Assembly: GCA_027422505.1 (NCBI GenBank)
Contig: JAPQWV010000646.1
Span: 247,501-311,500 of the forward strand
Source of the DNA: Craterostigma plantagineum
Lineage: Eukaryota; Streptophyta; Magnoliopsida; Lamiales; Linderniaceae
Direction: 5' to 3'
Length of the DNA stretch: 64,000 bases
In this document: piece by piece, positions 22,757-36,189 of the stretch
Position numbering within the stretch: the first letter of the stretch is position 1
How the letters are laid out: every line of letters begins with the position of its first letter
Notes under the pieces: model-generated
Databases searched by the model: none
The model's input: the letters and a program-made list of their open reading frames with translations, nothing else
What the model was told of the DNA's origin: nothing
Position numbers and translations under genes: made by a program

Positions 22757-23029
22757 GGTTACTTCAGGATGAGACACTGAACCGTGCTTGTAACTATTGA
22801 TTATCATCGAGAGTGTATTTAGAGTTGACGCAGCCTAGATGATTTTGCTTTCATTGACTAGAATTATAGTTGTCACAAAAATCGATCGTTCTCACTAATA
22901 TAATAGAAGCTCGAATTGAAACATTCTTACAACTGATTACATCAGCGTAAATGCGTCTTATTCACAGAACAACTTCTAATCTCAGATATCCTCTAACATC
23001 AGAGCAGAAACTTACAAAAACCTGTTTAG

Positions 23030-23312
23030 CGCGCTCTAGAACTTCCAGGAGTTGCGTATGCGTTGAGATACGTCGCGTGCAGCTTGAGATACATCGCTGC
23101 TGCTTGAACTAAGCTTCCTAGGTTGCCTCGTATATCTTCAGCTAATCCAAACAGCTGGATAAGGTTTAGAACACGATCAGTTGCCTTGGCGAGAAATACA
23201 AGCAGCTGCTTCAGTGGATCTACGTATGGAGTCACAGCACGGTTTGGCTCAGCAGTTCCGACCGCTTGTGCAGCTTCTATTCAGTACTCGCCTTTTGATT
23301 TCCGCCCGCCAT
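23030..23312 (-). pseudogene. Antisense-ORF family member, frameshifted (B inner)
   Basis: Mirror of the intact ORF at 21473-21751. ATG at 23312. A missing A in the GAAATAGAAGC stretch (about 23277) shifts the frame after MAGGNQKASTE. The distal part from TPYVDPLKQLL remains open, and one AARDVSQ repeat is altered. Confidence 0.7.
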
Positions 23313-23593
23313 TGAAGATTCGTGATGGTTTCGGGAAAAAAATGATGTACGGTAACGCAGGTATTTATAATATGGTGGTTTTGTAATTATGTTATTACAT
23401 AGGTCAAACTAAGTTTGAGGCATAGTTGGGATAATTGCAAATTTGATCCCTCGGTTATAAGCTTACATCAGTTTCAATCCCTCGAAAACACACGTCATCA
23501 ATATATATTCCTCAGTTTTTAACCGTTAATCAACTTCAGTCCTTTCCGTCAAGTTTGACCGAGTTGACCGCCAATCTCGAAAAGAGTTTAATA

Positions 23594-24005
23594 TGTAAGG
23601 ACCCGAGTGAGGAGGGTCGGGATTGGCTGCACGCTTGGGATTGGGCTTGTGCAATTTAGTTATCCTATTATATGTGTAAATGGGCCTTAGATTTAATTAG
23701 CCCATCTAATAGCATATTAAACTATATAATTGTTGTAATCGTTCCCTTGAAGAATTAAGCAAAAATTATCAAATTGCTATCGTATCTGTTCTTCTCTCAA
23801 TCTCTCATCTCTATCGTCTTCTTCCTCAAACTTCGATCTATTCTTCTGTTTTCTGTTCTTCACCTGATCTTCTAAGTTCTTCTTTCGATCTCCTCTGTTC
23901 TTCATCTCATCTCTAAATTGGTTCATAGATACTATTAGCAAGCACATCAGTTGTTCGATAAAAAGCTCAAGTAAGAAACTGCTGAAATTCCGACGGGATC
24001 TTACA
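23594..24005 (+). repeat. LTR 1 (arm B)
   Basis: TGTAAGGACCCGAG...GGGATCTTACA, 412 bp. Similar to LTR 2 but with diverged middle and 3-prime half, so the two LTRs are not from one recent insertion. Confidence 0.75.
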
Positions 24006-24007
24006 AT

Positions 24008-24019
24008 TGGCATCAGAGC
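24008..24019 (+). promoter_or_regulatory. Primer-binding site for initiator tRNA-Met
   Basis: TGGCATCAGAGC lies two bases after the LTR CA end. It matches the usual plant PBS TGGTATCAGAGC with one change. Confidence 0.7.
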
Positions 24020-24045
24020 TTATCGATTCTCGGACGGATTCAACA

Positions 24046-24525
24046 ATGCCGATTACTTGGATCAGGATGCCTCGCACCTTCTATGGAACTGATGCAATAG
24101 CTTGGGTGGAGGAGTGCACTCAATACTTCGCATCGAAGACCATCACTGACGTCGAGCGAACGCAGCGTGCCTGGCTCTACATCGAAGGCGAGGCTCTCGA
24201 ATGGTACGACGAGTACGTTGTAGGTAAGGACTTACCTTGGAATGTTTTCACCGAAGCTTTGCTTAAACGATTTGATCCTGTGAAGTTGGGTGATAATGAT
24301 GATTCCTTGGTGTCTGTTGATGATGACTCTTTGGCATTTGTTGATGTGGACCCGTCGATTATCGCCGAGGTGGACGTTGATAGGTTAGTGATGAATGATG
24401 GGGACTTCATGTCGTCGGAGTTGGTTGTGGTTGAATCAGGTTTGATTGAGGATAAATTCATATTGGTTAAAGGAGACTTGTCGACGTTGGTTGGCGATGA
24501 ATATATGTCGTTAGTATTGATTGAT
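24046..24525 (+). pseudogene. gag-like fragment of LTR retroelement
   Basis: An open frame from ATG 24046 with a FYGTDAIAWVEECTQYF stretch, then RTQRAWLYIEGEALEWYDEY and PWNVFTEALLKRFDP. This is the pattern of the N-terminal capsid part of Ty3/Gypsy-type gag (FDG.D..AWL...EQYF; L.GEAL.WY; W..F...L..RF). After about 80 residues it turns into an acidic Asp/Val/Ser-rich low-complexity tail with VDDDSL and DVDPSI repeats. There is no zinc knuckle. It fuses to the antisense-ORF unit at about 24527. Confidence 0.65.
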
Positions 24526-24769
24526 AGTCGCGTGCAGCTTGAGATACATCGCGTGCTGCTTGAACTAAGCTTCCTAGGTTGCCTCGTATATCTTGAGCTA
24601 ATCCAAACAGCTGGATAAGGTTTAGAACACGATCAGTTGCCTTGGCGAGAAATACAAGCAGCTGCTTCAGTGGATCTACGTATGGAGTCACAGCACGGTT
24701 TGGCTCAATAGTTTCGACCGCTTGCGCAGCTTCTATTTCAGTACTCACTTTTTTATTTCCGCCCGCCAT
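24467..24769 (-). CDS. Antisense small ORF, 100 residues (B outer)
   Basis: Same family as the ORF at 21473-21751, ATG at 24769, open throughout. It matches through [38 protein letters not shown] and QAARDVSQAARD, then diverges into a new tail because the unit is joined to the gag fragment near 24527. It is antisense to the retroelement and just inside the 3-prime LTR. Function unknown. Confidence 0.5.
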   Translation of the reverse strand: MAGGNKKVSTEIEAAQAVETIEPNRAVTPYVDPLKQLLVFLAKATDRVLNLIQLFGLAQDIRGNLGSLVQAARDVSQAARDYQSILTTYIHRQPTSTSLL

Positions 24770-25049
24770 TGAAGATTCGTGATGGTTTCGGGAAAAAAAT
24801 GCTGTACGGTAACGCAGGTATTTATAATATGGTGGTTTTGTAATTATGTTATTACATAGGTCAAACTAAGTTTGAGGCATAGTTGGGATAATTGCAAATT
24901 TGATCCCTCGGTTATAAGCCTACATCAGTTTCAATCCCTCGAAAACACACGTCATCAATATATATTCCTCAGTTTTTAACCGTAATCAACTTCAGTCATT
25001 TCCGTCAAGTTTGACCGAGTTGACCGCCAATCCCGAAAAGAGTTTAATA

Positions 25050-25474
25050 TGTCAGGACCCGAGTGAGGAGGGTCGGGTCGGGATTGGCTGCACGCTGGGA
25101 TTGGGCTTGTGCAATTTAGTTATCCTATTATATGTGTAAATGGGCCTTAGATTTAATTAGCCCATCTAATAGCATATTAAACTATATAATTTTGTGTAAT
25201 CGTTCCCTTGAAGAATTAAGCAAAATGAATTAAGTCTTCTATCTTCTTCACGTCCCTCTCTCTCAGTCTAGCTCTTCATCTCTCTGTCTCTATCTCGATC
25301 TCTCTATCTCTCTCAGCTCCCTCTCTATCTCAGTCTATCCCTCCCCTCTAATCTGATCTTCTACACCTTTATATCTACAAAAAATCATTAAAAAACAGTT
25401 TATATATCTCGCACGTCAACTGTTCGACGAAAAGCCAAGTAAGAAACCGCTTCTAATTTGGACGGGATCTTACA
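25050..25474 (+). repeat. LTR 2 (arm B)
   Basis: TGTCAGGACCCGAG...GGGATCTTACA, 425 bp, with a CT-rich tract at about 25235-25345. It is the mirror of 19420-19842 and is preceded by a purine-rich GAAAAGAG stretch that could serve as polypurine tract. Confidence 0.8.
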
Positions 25475-27881
25475 TGGCCCACATACATGGAAGTGGAAAA
25501 TTATGAGAACGTACGTGGTAAGCGGGTCATTAGAATATGTTATGACTTTGTTGCGCAGTTTTTTAGTTGTTTTCAAAATTTGAAGAACGATCAAGCTACC
25601 TAGCTAATCTTAGTGTGGGAGGCACATGTTAACTGTTTCTTGTTTTATTATGTTATTTGGGTCGATCACATCTGAAAGAATTGATACTTATCTGTTTGTA
25701 ACTTATATATAAAGGTAGGCTTTCTGATTCGAGTAAATCTGTTACAAATGGTAAGAAACAAGTGACGCATACTCTTCTTTGTCTAGAATCCAATCAATTT
25801 AACGATTGACCAAAAAGTTTGATGTGGGACTCTGATTGGATACTAATTTTGTCCAGGGCCAACCAACAAATAGTGTTACGGTCCTAAACTGTTCACAGTA
25901 GAGCATGAAGTTACAACTATGCCTACGTAAAGATCAAAAGTATTAGCTTAGCAAGCAAGGGTTCCCTACTATTAATTACGTAACCAGACATTCATTCAAC
26001 TACTTTTAGCTTTCGCAGACAACACAACGAGAGCTTATTGCTCTCCACTCCACGCCTTTCAAATGACAGGCGGATAATGCTCGCTCCAACCTAACTAACA
26101 ATTACAATATTAAACGAATAAAACGGTTTATGTCAGCCCAACCCATCCAATTTTCAGCCCAACGATGCTAAGTATATATTGGCCGCTATGGCCTCTGGTC
26201 TCCCAATTTCAATAAATATAAATAGCTGATGTCGTATTACAACCGTAGAATAATTTAATTTTGTTTATGTGTCGTGGCTCTGAGTTCATAGCCACGGAGT
26301 TTCATCTTCAAACCCTGACCATTGCGCCTTGGCCTTACCATCCAACAATGCTTTGATGGTAACGCAACACAATATATATGTGGCGTTTCTTGTCACGTAT
26401 ATCGCACGCGTCATATAAGCTATTTGCTTATGTCTTAAGGAACATTATGAATGATGATAAGATATATTGCACAGTATTTATTATTTCGTATGTAAGTATC
26501 TAGTCTAAAGGTTCTGGATCTAGGGTGACTAAAAAACTGTCAATTTAGTCTATCATTTAATGTATAATTCCTCTATTTATAATTTAATTAATTTAATACT
26601 TTATCATTTCACTTCTATTAAACCACTATTCATTAGTTTTCAGCAAAAATATATTTCATCTATTAAATTTACATATTATAAATATCAAATTAAAATAACA
26701 TAAATTAATAATCTTGCACGCGCATGGAGTGCGAGATAAAAACTAGTGATTTATGTCGACAGATAGTCATTTAATGATATACTAGTCTAAATTGCACATG
26801 CATCTATATAAATTGTAAATATATTTATTAATTATGAAATAATAATTATTAAAAATAGAAGTGTATGATAATATACAAATGCAAACTAGTGATATCCAAT
26901 ATTTATACCAACCCTGATATTAAACTTATAAAAATTATACATACATCGTGGATGATTATCATGAGTCATGGTGATGATGGTGGTAAGAAAGCCCTGGCCC
27001 ACTAATATGTCCGTTGTGATGTGAGCTGTACTGTGTTATGTAATGTAAGCTTTAGGTTCGTTCGATAGATTAGAAACCCACGATCGATTGTCTGTCTTGT
27101 CCCTAACCCTAATTTCCCTCCCCAAACCTTCCGATTTCACTTCGTCGTCCTTTATTCAAATTTCCATTTTCTTAAAAGAAAAAAGTAAAAGAAACAAAGA
27201 ATGATGAAAATCGTGTTCCACCCTGTCATTTTTCTTCATCATCACCACCCTCGTCCCACGAGACCTGAATACCCCTTTTCCCCAATTAATTGTTAGAAAT
27301 TCAACCCTACCTTCTTTGTTTATCAGACTGTACCTTTGTATCGTAGTAGATTTTTACTTTTTTTTCACGTCTTCTCACGCACACCGGATCATGTAATTGT
27401 ACCCACTCACCTTTTTTGATATATTTTTTCCCTTCTGATTCTGCTAAAATTTCCCCTTTTTGTTGATATTTTATATTCAATATTTATTTTGTCTTAGTCC
27501 TCTGGCGTGGTGACCTTTCTGGGTTCATGATCTTGTAAGTTTTTATTCAAAATTTGTACTTTCTTTGTTCTCTCTTTCGTCAGAAATCAAAGAAATTAAC
27601 GGTTTTCCAATATGTTCATCTTGGTTTTTAGGGTTCTAGGTGAACTGAGGGTGCCTTGCGTTCGATACAGCCCAGTTTTCAGTAGCATCACTTGAATTAC
27701 TTCTGCCTCTTGTTTTGTAATTAATTGGCGAGCTACAACCTACTGTATTTATTTCTATATTCCTGAACAATATCATTTGTCACCAGTTGTGTGAACTCAA
27801 AGAAAATAGAAAAAAAAAAAAGGAAAGAGGCAGAGGAAGTAGAAAGAGTAAGAGGAGTCTTATATAGCTTTGTTATTGATT
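25475..27881. other. AT-rich intergenic DNA and upstream region of RRM gene B
   Basis: Mirror of 16996-19419. No supported gene. The last 700 bp are the likely promoter and 5-prime leader of the RRM gene. Confidence 0.55.
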
Positions 27882-29146
27882 ATGGCTAATCCTCAGCAGC
27901 CGGTGGGTCCTAGTGGGTTACAGAATGTCAACTCTCCGTTTGGGGATACTACTTGGACTAAGATTTTTGTTGGAGGTTTGGCATGGGAAACTCGAAGTGA
28001 GACAATGAGACGATATTTTGAGCAATTTGGAGAGATTCTGGAAGCTGTTGTAATAACTGATAAGAATACTGGAAGATCGAAAGGATATGGTTTTGTAAGC
28101 ATCTTGATAACCAGCTTAATATATATCTTATTGTTTCGATTGATACTACTTTTTGGTTTGGGGCTCATCCGCTGTTGCTTCTGCTAATTCTGGAGTTTGT
28201 TTATGGTTCACCAGATCAGCACTAGTGCAAAGATCAGGGTTTTACGTTCTTCACACCTTTATGCGAATATTTGTGTTTATCTTTTATGCCTGGGAGGTGT
28301 TTTGTTGGATGTTTGAATGATTTTCTTCACAACATGTTTCTGTTGAGGGATTAGGTGACTTTCCGGGATCCGGAATCTGCGAAGAGAGCTTGTTCTAATC
28401 CGAATCCCGTCATTGACGGAAGACGAGCAAATTGCAATCTGGCTTCGCTTGGGAGACCTCGGCCACCAGTTCCTTTTGGTACCATATTTAAATTAGTTTT
28501 CCTTTTGTATGATGAAAAAAAAATCGGAATATAAATAAGCATCATTATCTGGAAAATGTTTTGTGGGTTCTCGTGACACTATGAGGAACATATGCATTAC
28601 GATAAGTGGTAAACGTGTTCTGGAAGTTTAAAAAAGCATCTAAACATTTGCCTCTATAGTGAAGTTAAAAATGAACTTGTGGAAGTTAACTGGTATTGAT
28701 TACAATATGCAGTAACTTCATTTATTCGTATGTGTATGTTGCTTGCAGGGCAAATGAGATCTCCAGCCCCTTATTTCGGAGGTTTACCAACATCTAGGAG
28801 TACACAAATGGGAAGTTTTGGGTACCAGCAACCTATGATGTATGGCTATCAACAGGGCTTGATGTATCCTCCATTTGGGTAGGGCTCTTCAGAACGTTGT
28901 AGGTGTATGTAGTCTAAGCTGAATTTTCTAGAGCTGTGTTGTCTGGTTGCATGTCCAATTGTCCATACTAATGTCAATTATTTGATTTGCACTATGTTAC
29001 TGGTAAAGTACCCGTGTGAACCTGATGCACCTATAAACTTTGACATTTGTGTGTTTTATCTATACATTAATGGTTTTCTTTGTTATATATTTTTTCTTCT
29101 TGGCATGTCTGGATTGAATATTTGAGGAATTGTTCATTGATGATAT

Positions 29147-29226
<80 letters not shown>

Positions 29227-30284
29227 ATTTGTTAGCCTTCTCTTATCAACTATCGCAATTATGAATTCTATAAAATTCTCCAACTATTACCCTATTCACT
29301 CCACTTGCACTTGCACTTGAACCTTATACAAGTAGATGTGTCAGTGTCTCACATAATAAAGAACTTACTGTTGCCATTATTTTTGTTTCAAATGTTTATG
29401 CCAGTATAGCCTATGTATTGAAACTCATACTAAATAATGACTTATGTGCTTTAACTTTTCTTGATGCAGGTTTGCTACTTACAGTCCAGAATATGCTTAT
29501 TCTCAGGTACGGATTATATTTGGTGGTGTGACATCCAATTGTAGGTTTATGCTTCGCAATGATTCCAGTGACATTATTGATTCGTGTTATTTTAGGGCAT
29601 TCACAGTCCTTATGGAAGCCAACAATACCTCCATGTATATGGTGTTCCTGGAACAGTTGCTCAACTTTATATCCATATGGCCAGTTGAATAAAGGTGTTT
29701 TGGGAACTCATGGATGTAACGCGTTACCTGGATACGCAGTGCCTGGACAACAGGTAATGCAGTTGGGTGGGCCCAGTGTAAATGCAATATCGACAACTTC
29801 GATGCCGTCTACTCCTGCTCCATATCCTACTGGTAATTTTTTTTGGACATAGGATATTATAACAGGCCAATTTTTCTTACCTTGCTAAAAAACATGGAAA
29901 GTTGAGCTGGGATAGCAAAATATAGCTTGTTGGTGGTTTAAATCACTTACTTGTGTAGGTTGGGTTGGGGCATGTTTGGTTTGATTTCATTGGTCAAAAT
30001 GGTATAATGGGCTAACACAAACTTAATAATAATTATACCAGGTTTTGGGGCTCCTGTACCCCAACAACCACCACCACCGCAGTTAATTCTACCCATGCAT
30101 GCCTCACAGTTCATGCAGGGCAGTGGCTCTGACCAAAATGCTGGGTGAGGATAAGTAATGTAGGTGAGGGTCTTCTCTTACCAGTTTCTACACCCTTGGT
30201 GGTGTATTATGACTTTTTCCATTTAACAATTCCAGGTATCGTTCGAGTGCAGCAAGACTAACTAAAGCAAAACCCGCTACTTGA
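27882..30284 (+). CDS. Single-RRM RNA-binding protein, copy B
   Basis: Seven exons: 27882-28094, 28355-28478, 28749-28878, 29470-29506, 29596-29832, 30042-30144 and 30236-30284. All have GT-AG introns, and the last ends AKPAT-stop. The ATG follows a longer upstream frame without a better start. RNP2 KIFVGGL and RNP1 KGYGFVTF are present. The exons total 893 nt, one short of a multiple of three: in exon 5 the B copy reads ACAGTTGCTC where A and C read ACAGTTGGCTC. One G is thus missing and the frame is broken at about 29656-29660. With that base the protein would be 297 residues. The indel is private to B and in a GG run. Confidence 0.8.
29141..29228 (+). repeat. (ATG)n microsatellite in RRM intron (B)
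   Basis: Mirror of the ATC run in arm A, longer here. Confidence 0.95.
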
Positions 30285-31052
30285 GCCAAATTGGGCTTCA
30301 AATTTAGCCTTGCAAGCTATCTGTGAATGGTTACTAGGTGTATATATATGTATATTTGCAGGATTTTGTTACATTGTCGTGGTCGCCAAAAGAAGTAAAA
30401 AAAAATGTCAGAGTCGCTTGCTCCTTACGGTGGGGAGAAGTCAAGAAATGGACGGTGTGTGGTGCCTATTTCAAAATGTTTCTTTCTGTGTGCTGTCTGA
30501 ACCGCTTTATATTGCTAGCCAGCCGTATGGATTACTGGCTTGGAGTCTCCTCATGTTCTTATGTTTCTGGATGGTGATGGAATATCCATCTGTGGAACGA
30601 ACAAAAGCAGTGTCCTACCAGAATCAACCTATGATTCTTAAGCACAGTGGATGTGCGTATAGACAAGATAGATGATAAAACATTTGGTGTATATCTGCTT
30701 GTTCTGCTGCATTTTTGCAGTTCTACAGAGCAGTGTAAGTCCTCATGCTTGTGTATATACATGCATTTTAGACGTCAGGATGTTCTATATTTGGATCCTT
30801 GTAATACAACGTAGAGACATCAGAGGCTGACTTCAAAATATGAACAAGCTTTTAAATCGATGCTATATGCAGCATCTACCAACCAAAGGATCGCCTTTTC
30901 TCATGTTTGTATTTTCGTCGAAGCAATAATAGTGTCGATAAACACCAAGATAAATATAATTTTTTATTCAATGGAGACTGGAGAGAATGCATAATATAAA
31001 AAAAAAAACAATAAAATATTGTAATAGGACATGTGCAGCGTAATGTTGTCGT
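30285..31052. other. Convergent 3-prime region of RRM gene B and protease B
   Basis: Mirror of 13825-14592. Contains the two 3-prime UTRs; no independent gene supported. Confidence 0.6.
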
Positions 31053-32389
<1,337 letters not shown>

Positions 32390-32465
32390 TTCTGATTATC
32401 TTTTCTTTTCTTCCCAGTTTCTTTTGGTTCAAATGATGATGATATCGAGCAGTGATACTTGGAGG

Positions 32466-32472
32466 ATTTATA
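32466..32472 (-). promoter_or_regulatory. TATA box of protease copy B
   Basis: Minus-strand TATAAAT, 83 bp upstream of the ATG at 32389. Confidence 0.65.
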
Positions 32473-33011
32473 GGGTGTGTTTATGGATGTGTGGCTTTCA
32501 AGCGAAGCATAAGATGTCACTCTTCAGCATTCTGAAACTTTAAGATAGCTTCTCTTTGGTTAGGCGTGCAATCTAAACATAGTTTTGAATTATGATAACG
32601 ATGCAATACATCCCGACGAAGGAACTTTTAAGATATATACATATATTTATATATATTAGTGCTATATATATATATTAGTGCTATATTGGTATTTGCAAGA
32701 ATATACCAAAGAAATCGTTCACCAAAAAATGTAGATGCAAATCATGCTGAATTGAGCTGGTTCGTCACGAGATTATGTTTCATTATTGCTTTGGTGATGG
32801 ATGTAAAAGAACCTAGTTATTAGCACAATTTTTCTATGTAAATGTATTAGAGTGTACTGCTAGATACATAAATTTAGAGAATAACATAACGCGCTTTCGC
32901 GGGTCCGCTCTAAAAAGTCGCTATTGCATGAAATTCTTGTTAGAAATTCTGCCAAATCGAAAAACGATTCGACCCATTTCGCGAAACCCAAAATTGCACA
33001 ACCCTAGAAGA

Positions 33012-34592
33012 ATGCAAGGCTGGGAGGATACGATTGCAGCGAATAATGAACTTTGGGAGAGTAATAAACACGTGTTGGATTTGTTAGACTCCATGGACAC
33101 TTATTTGACACTTTTGAATACTCTATCGTCAGATCTTCGACAGGTAGAAGAGAGATCGTTTCACGATCCAACTTTCTTTTGTTCTGTTTATTTCTGGTCG
33201 GTAAAAAGATCGAATTTTAGTTATCTGTGTCGTTAGATTTTTCCTCAGTACCTGGTTGTGAGTTTATGCATTAAAATTGCGTGCATCTAAAGTTTAATCT
33301 AGGTTGTTTGGATATATTTAATCAGCGGAAGCTTTTCAGTGGTAATGCTCGTTTAGCAGGAAATAACATTTGGTGTATTTGAAATAAGGAAATTATGACA
33401 TAATTTCATTTTTATAATATCCAGGGATGGCTTCAATTAGCCAGTGCTCGGCATTCAATGGGTAATTATCGAATTAACAGCACGTTGTTTGACCTTAAAC
33501 CTCACAATGCTTCAACGACATTAAGAGTAGACGATGGTATGATTTTCGCAGTTGAACTTGGAAAAAGACGTTGTATTGCACGGAAGTTTCTTTATGTTTC
33601 TTATACTTATCTTTTCCAGATGGTCCCAATCTAGAATCTCCTCGCTTTGTATTATGCAAGTGGACATCTGCGATCAATGGTGAAAAGTTCGATGCGGAAG
33701 GGAAACTCGAGGATGACTATGTGATGAAGAAAAAGTCTAACAGCCCAGAAATTGCAGATAAAGGTAGGTTTATTCTTTTGAATTCCAAGTTTCGTTGGTC
33801 TGGTCCTATAAATATCTGTTGGTGTCCAAGCTCAAGATGGACCATCGATTTATGAGAGCTAATAATCTTACAACATAGTGCTAGTTTGCTTTGATATTGT
33901 AAACGTGTTGCCCTGTCTTTTCACTATTTCACGGTTCCTGTCACAGTATGATCTTTTTATTGCTTAGTCTGTTTCTTCCTTCGTAGAACTTCAGGAGGGT
34001 GAAGGAGTAGTTGCCGAATCTCCAGTTACACACCGATAATCATGTATGTAGTGCAGAGCCCTATAACAACCGAATGACCTTTGACATCCTTAGAAATAAT
34101 GTGGTTACTTTTTTTTACTTAACAGTCCATTGTTTCTAATTGGCTGTTCATCCAGCACTTGATTAATTATTCCAACTAAATAATCTGTCAAGTTCAGAAG
34201 GAAAGATCTAAATCTCTATCAATGTTCGGAATGCTGGTATCGCCCAAGCTTCGTACTACCCAACAAACTTTTGAGACAGGTAATCCACCTTTTACCTTTG
34301 TTCTCCTTATGTTGATGCCTATTTTTCAATAATGTGATTGCACACTCATATGGGGTTAACTATCTAGATTGATCCCAACTGACCAATGTTGAACCATGCT
34401 GAATGAATTACTGAGAAGTAATTGGAGGATTTCTGAGGTTTTATTTTTATATCTTTACCTCTGAGTTGAACTAACTAACTATTTTTCTTTTCTATCTCAG
34501 CACTCGAAACACTGGTGGAAATAGCCAATGTTAGAGCTTCTTTACTTCTAGCTTCATCACAAGTGAAGAATGACTCGAAGACCTCAATGTAG
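33012..34592 (+). CDS. VMA22/CCDC115-like V-ATPase assembly factor, copy B (frameshift)
   Basis: The same six-exon gene as 10112-11693, mirrored. The GWLQLASARHSMGN and FGMLVSPKLRTTQQTF motifs are intact. In exon 4 B reads ACACACCGATAAT where A reads ACACCCGATAAT and C reads ACACACGATAAT. One extra base therefore shifts the frame near 34029 and would end the protein before the last two exons. B also has Asn for Ser in LNTLSS of exon 1. The indel may be a sequencing error. Confidence 0.75.
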
Positions 34593-36188
34593 TAATCGAA
34601 AAGTTCCTTCCCAGTCATCCCTAATTTTATATGTGGTACTTTCCATCAGTTACTCACATTTCCTTCTACTTGTATAATACGCGGTATTCTTGGTTCTAAT
34701 CACTGCAGTCTTTTAATTTTTTTCAAACGCCACGCAAAATAATTCTCCACACACCGACATGTTCGCATCTTTTATTCTTTGTGTCCTTGTATTGATGTTC
34801 TTCATGACTTTAAATGTCCTATTCTTACATATACTTGACATATTTGAGAAGTATTGAAATTTGTACGACATATTAACTCATTGGAGTCATCGATGTCATA
34901 TCTGAAGCAATAAAAGCATCGCAATTCTGCGTACATGCTAAAGAAGTCAACACATACACAGTAACATTCGACCCGCGCCAGCCTCACATTTGTTTTTTGG
35001 CTCTTAACATATTCATATTTTGTTGCATATGCGTCAATCAATAAGACTTCATATATGCGTTCTCAAAGCCAGCTTAACACCAAGGTTTATATCTGATATT
35101 CCATACCTTTCTGTAGTTTCTCGTCTTGCATATTTTTGAAAAGCAGGTCAACGATTTGGTGGTCTCCGCATCAACAACGATACCCCAGCAAGTACAATTA
35201 TGTCATCCGTGTTTGCCTCCTATATCCTTACAGACATGCATAATTATGTGTGGTACTTGCGTAAGAAGTATTAATATACTTAAATATGACGTAATTTTTT
35301 TACTAGAAACATTAAGTTTCACGTCGACAAAAACTTCAACTTTTCGTACCTGTGTTGATGTTGAAGCGTGCCTTTAAATGCGGATGAAATTATGTCGCCG
35401 GCCTTTCCTTTAATTTTTTATTATGTCGCCATCCTTTCTTTAATTTTTCATTAGTATTATGGAACGAATCGGAAATTTCGTAGTTGATGAAGATTCGATA
35501 ATGATTCACCTGTCCATTTAAGAAGCCTAGCATATAAGCCCTGCGGTTCCATTCTACAATTAATACAACACGAACAAACTAAAGGTATAAATATCATCAC
35601 AAGTCATTTTTTTTATTGAATCCGATTATTATTAAATACTGTAGAAAAACAATTTTCTTCCGACTAATCAAGCAAAATTTATTCTAATTAGTTTACTGCT
35701 ATGCTAATCTGAATCGGAGATACAATGGGTTGGTTACAGCAAAGCACGCATATGATAGATAGTGGTATTATTCAACGTCATCAACTGGATAATCATTATA
35801 TAAATACATTTAATAATCGACAGATTCTCAACCTGGTATAGAATATTAATGGAGAAACGTACCAAAAGGATTCTAATATATTTGTAGTAGTCTTCGCGAC
35901 GAAAAAGCCCTTCTTAGCAGCACATGCACACGCATAATATATTAACCACCTGCCTACTTGCATGTAATGGATATATTTGGGTTTTCACCATTTTTTATAC
36001 CTTGGATTTTCTTTTCTCCTTTATTTTATCATTTTTCACCCAACTCTTTCAGCAGCTATAACTCGTCTTTCGAAAACATGTTGGCTATTTTAACAGTTGA
36101 TTATCACAGTTGAACCCTTATATGTGAGAATCCCAAGGTTGGGGGTACTAGTTGGGTCCACGCAGCTAGGCGATGAGAATCTTCTTTC
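34593..36188. other. Region between VMA22-like gene B and MULE insertion
   Basis: Contains the mirrored unknown reading frame (35126-35377 plus) and AT-rich sequence. No recognised gene. Confidence 0.5.
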
Positions 36189-36189
36189 G

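Larger units (their letters stand above)
23594..25474 (+). mobile_element. Short LTR retroelement, non-autonomous (arm B)
   Basis: 5-prime LTR 23594-24005, primer-binding site 24008-24019, a gag-like fragment, an antisense small ORF, and 3-prime LTR 25050-25474. No protease, reverse transcriptase or integrase is visible. No matching 5-bp target duplication flanks the pair. The sequence left of the 5-prime LTR is again the antisense-ORF unit, so this is one unit of a tandem or recombined array sharing an LTR. The minus-orientation version in arm A is rearranged and carries HMGR instead of gag. Confidence 0.75.
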
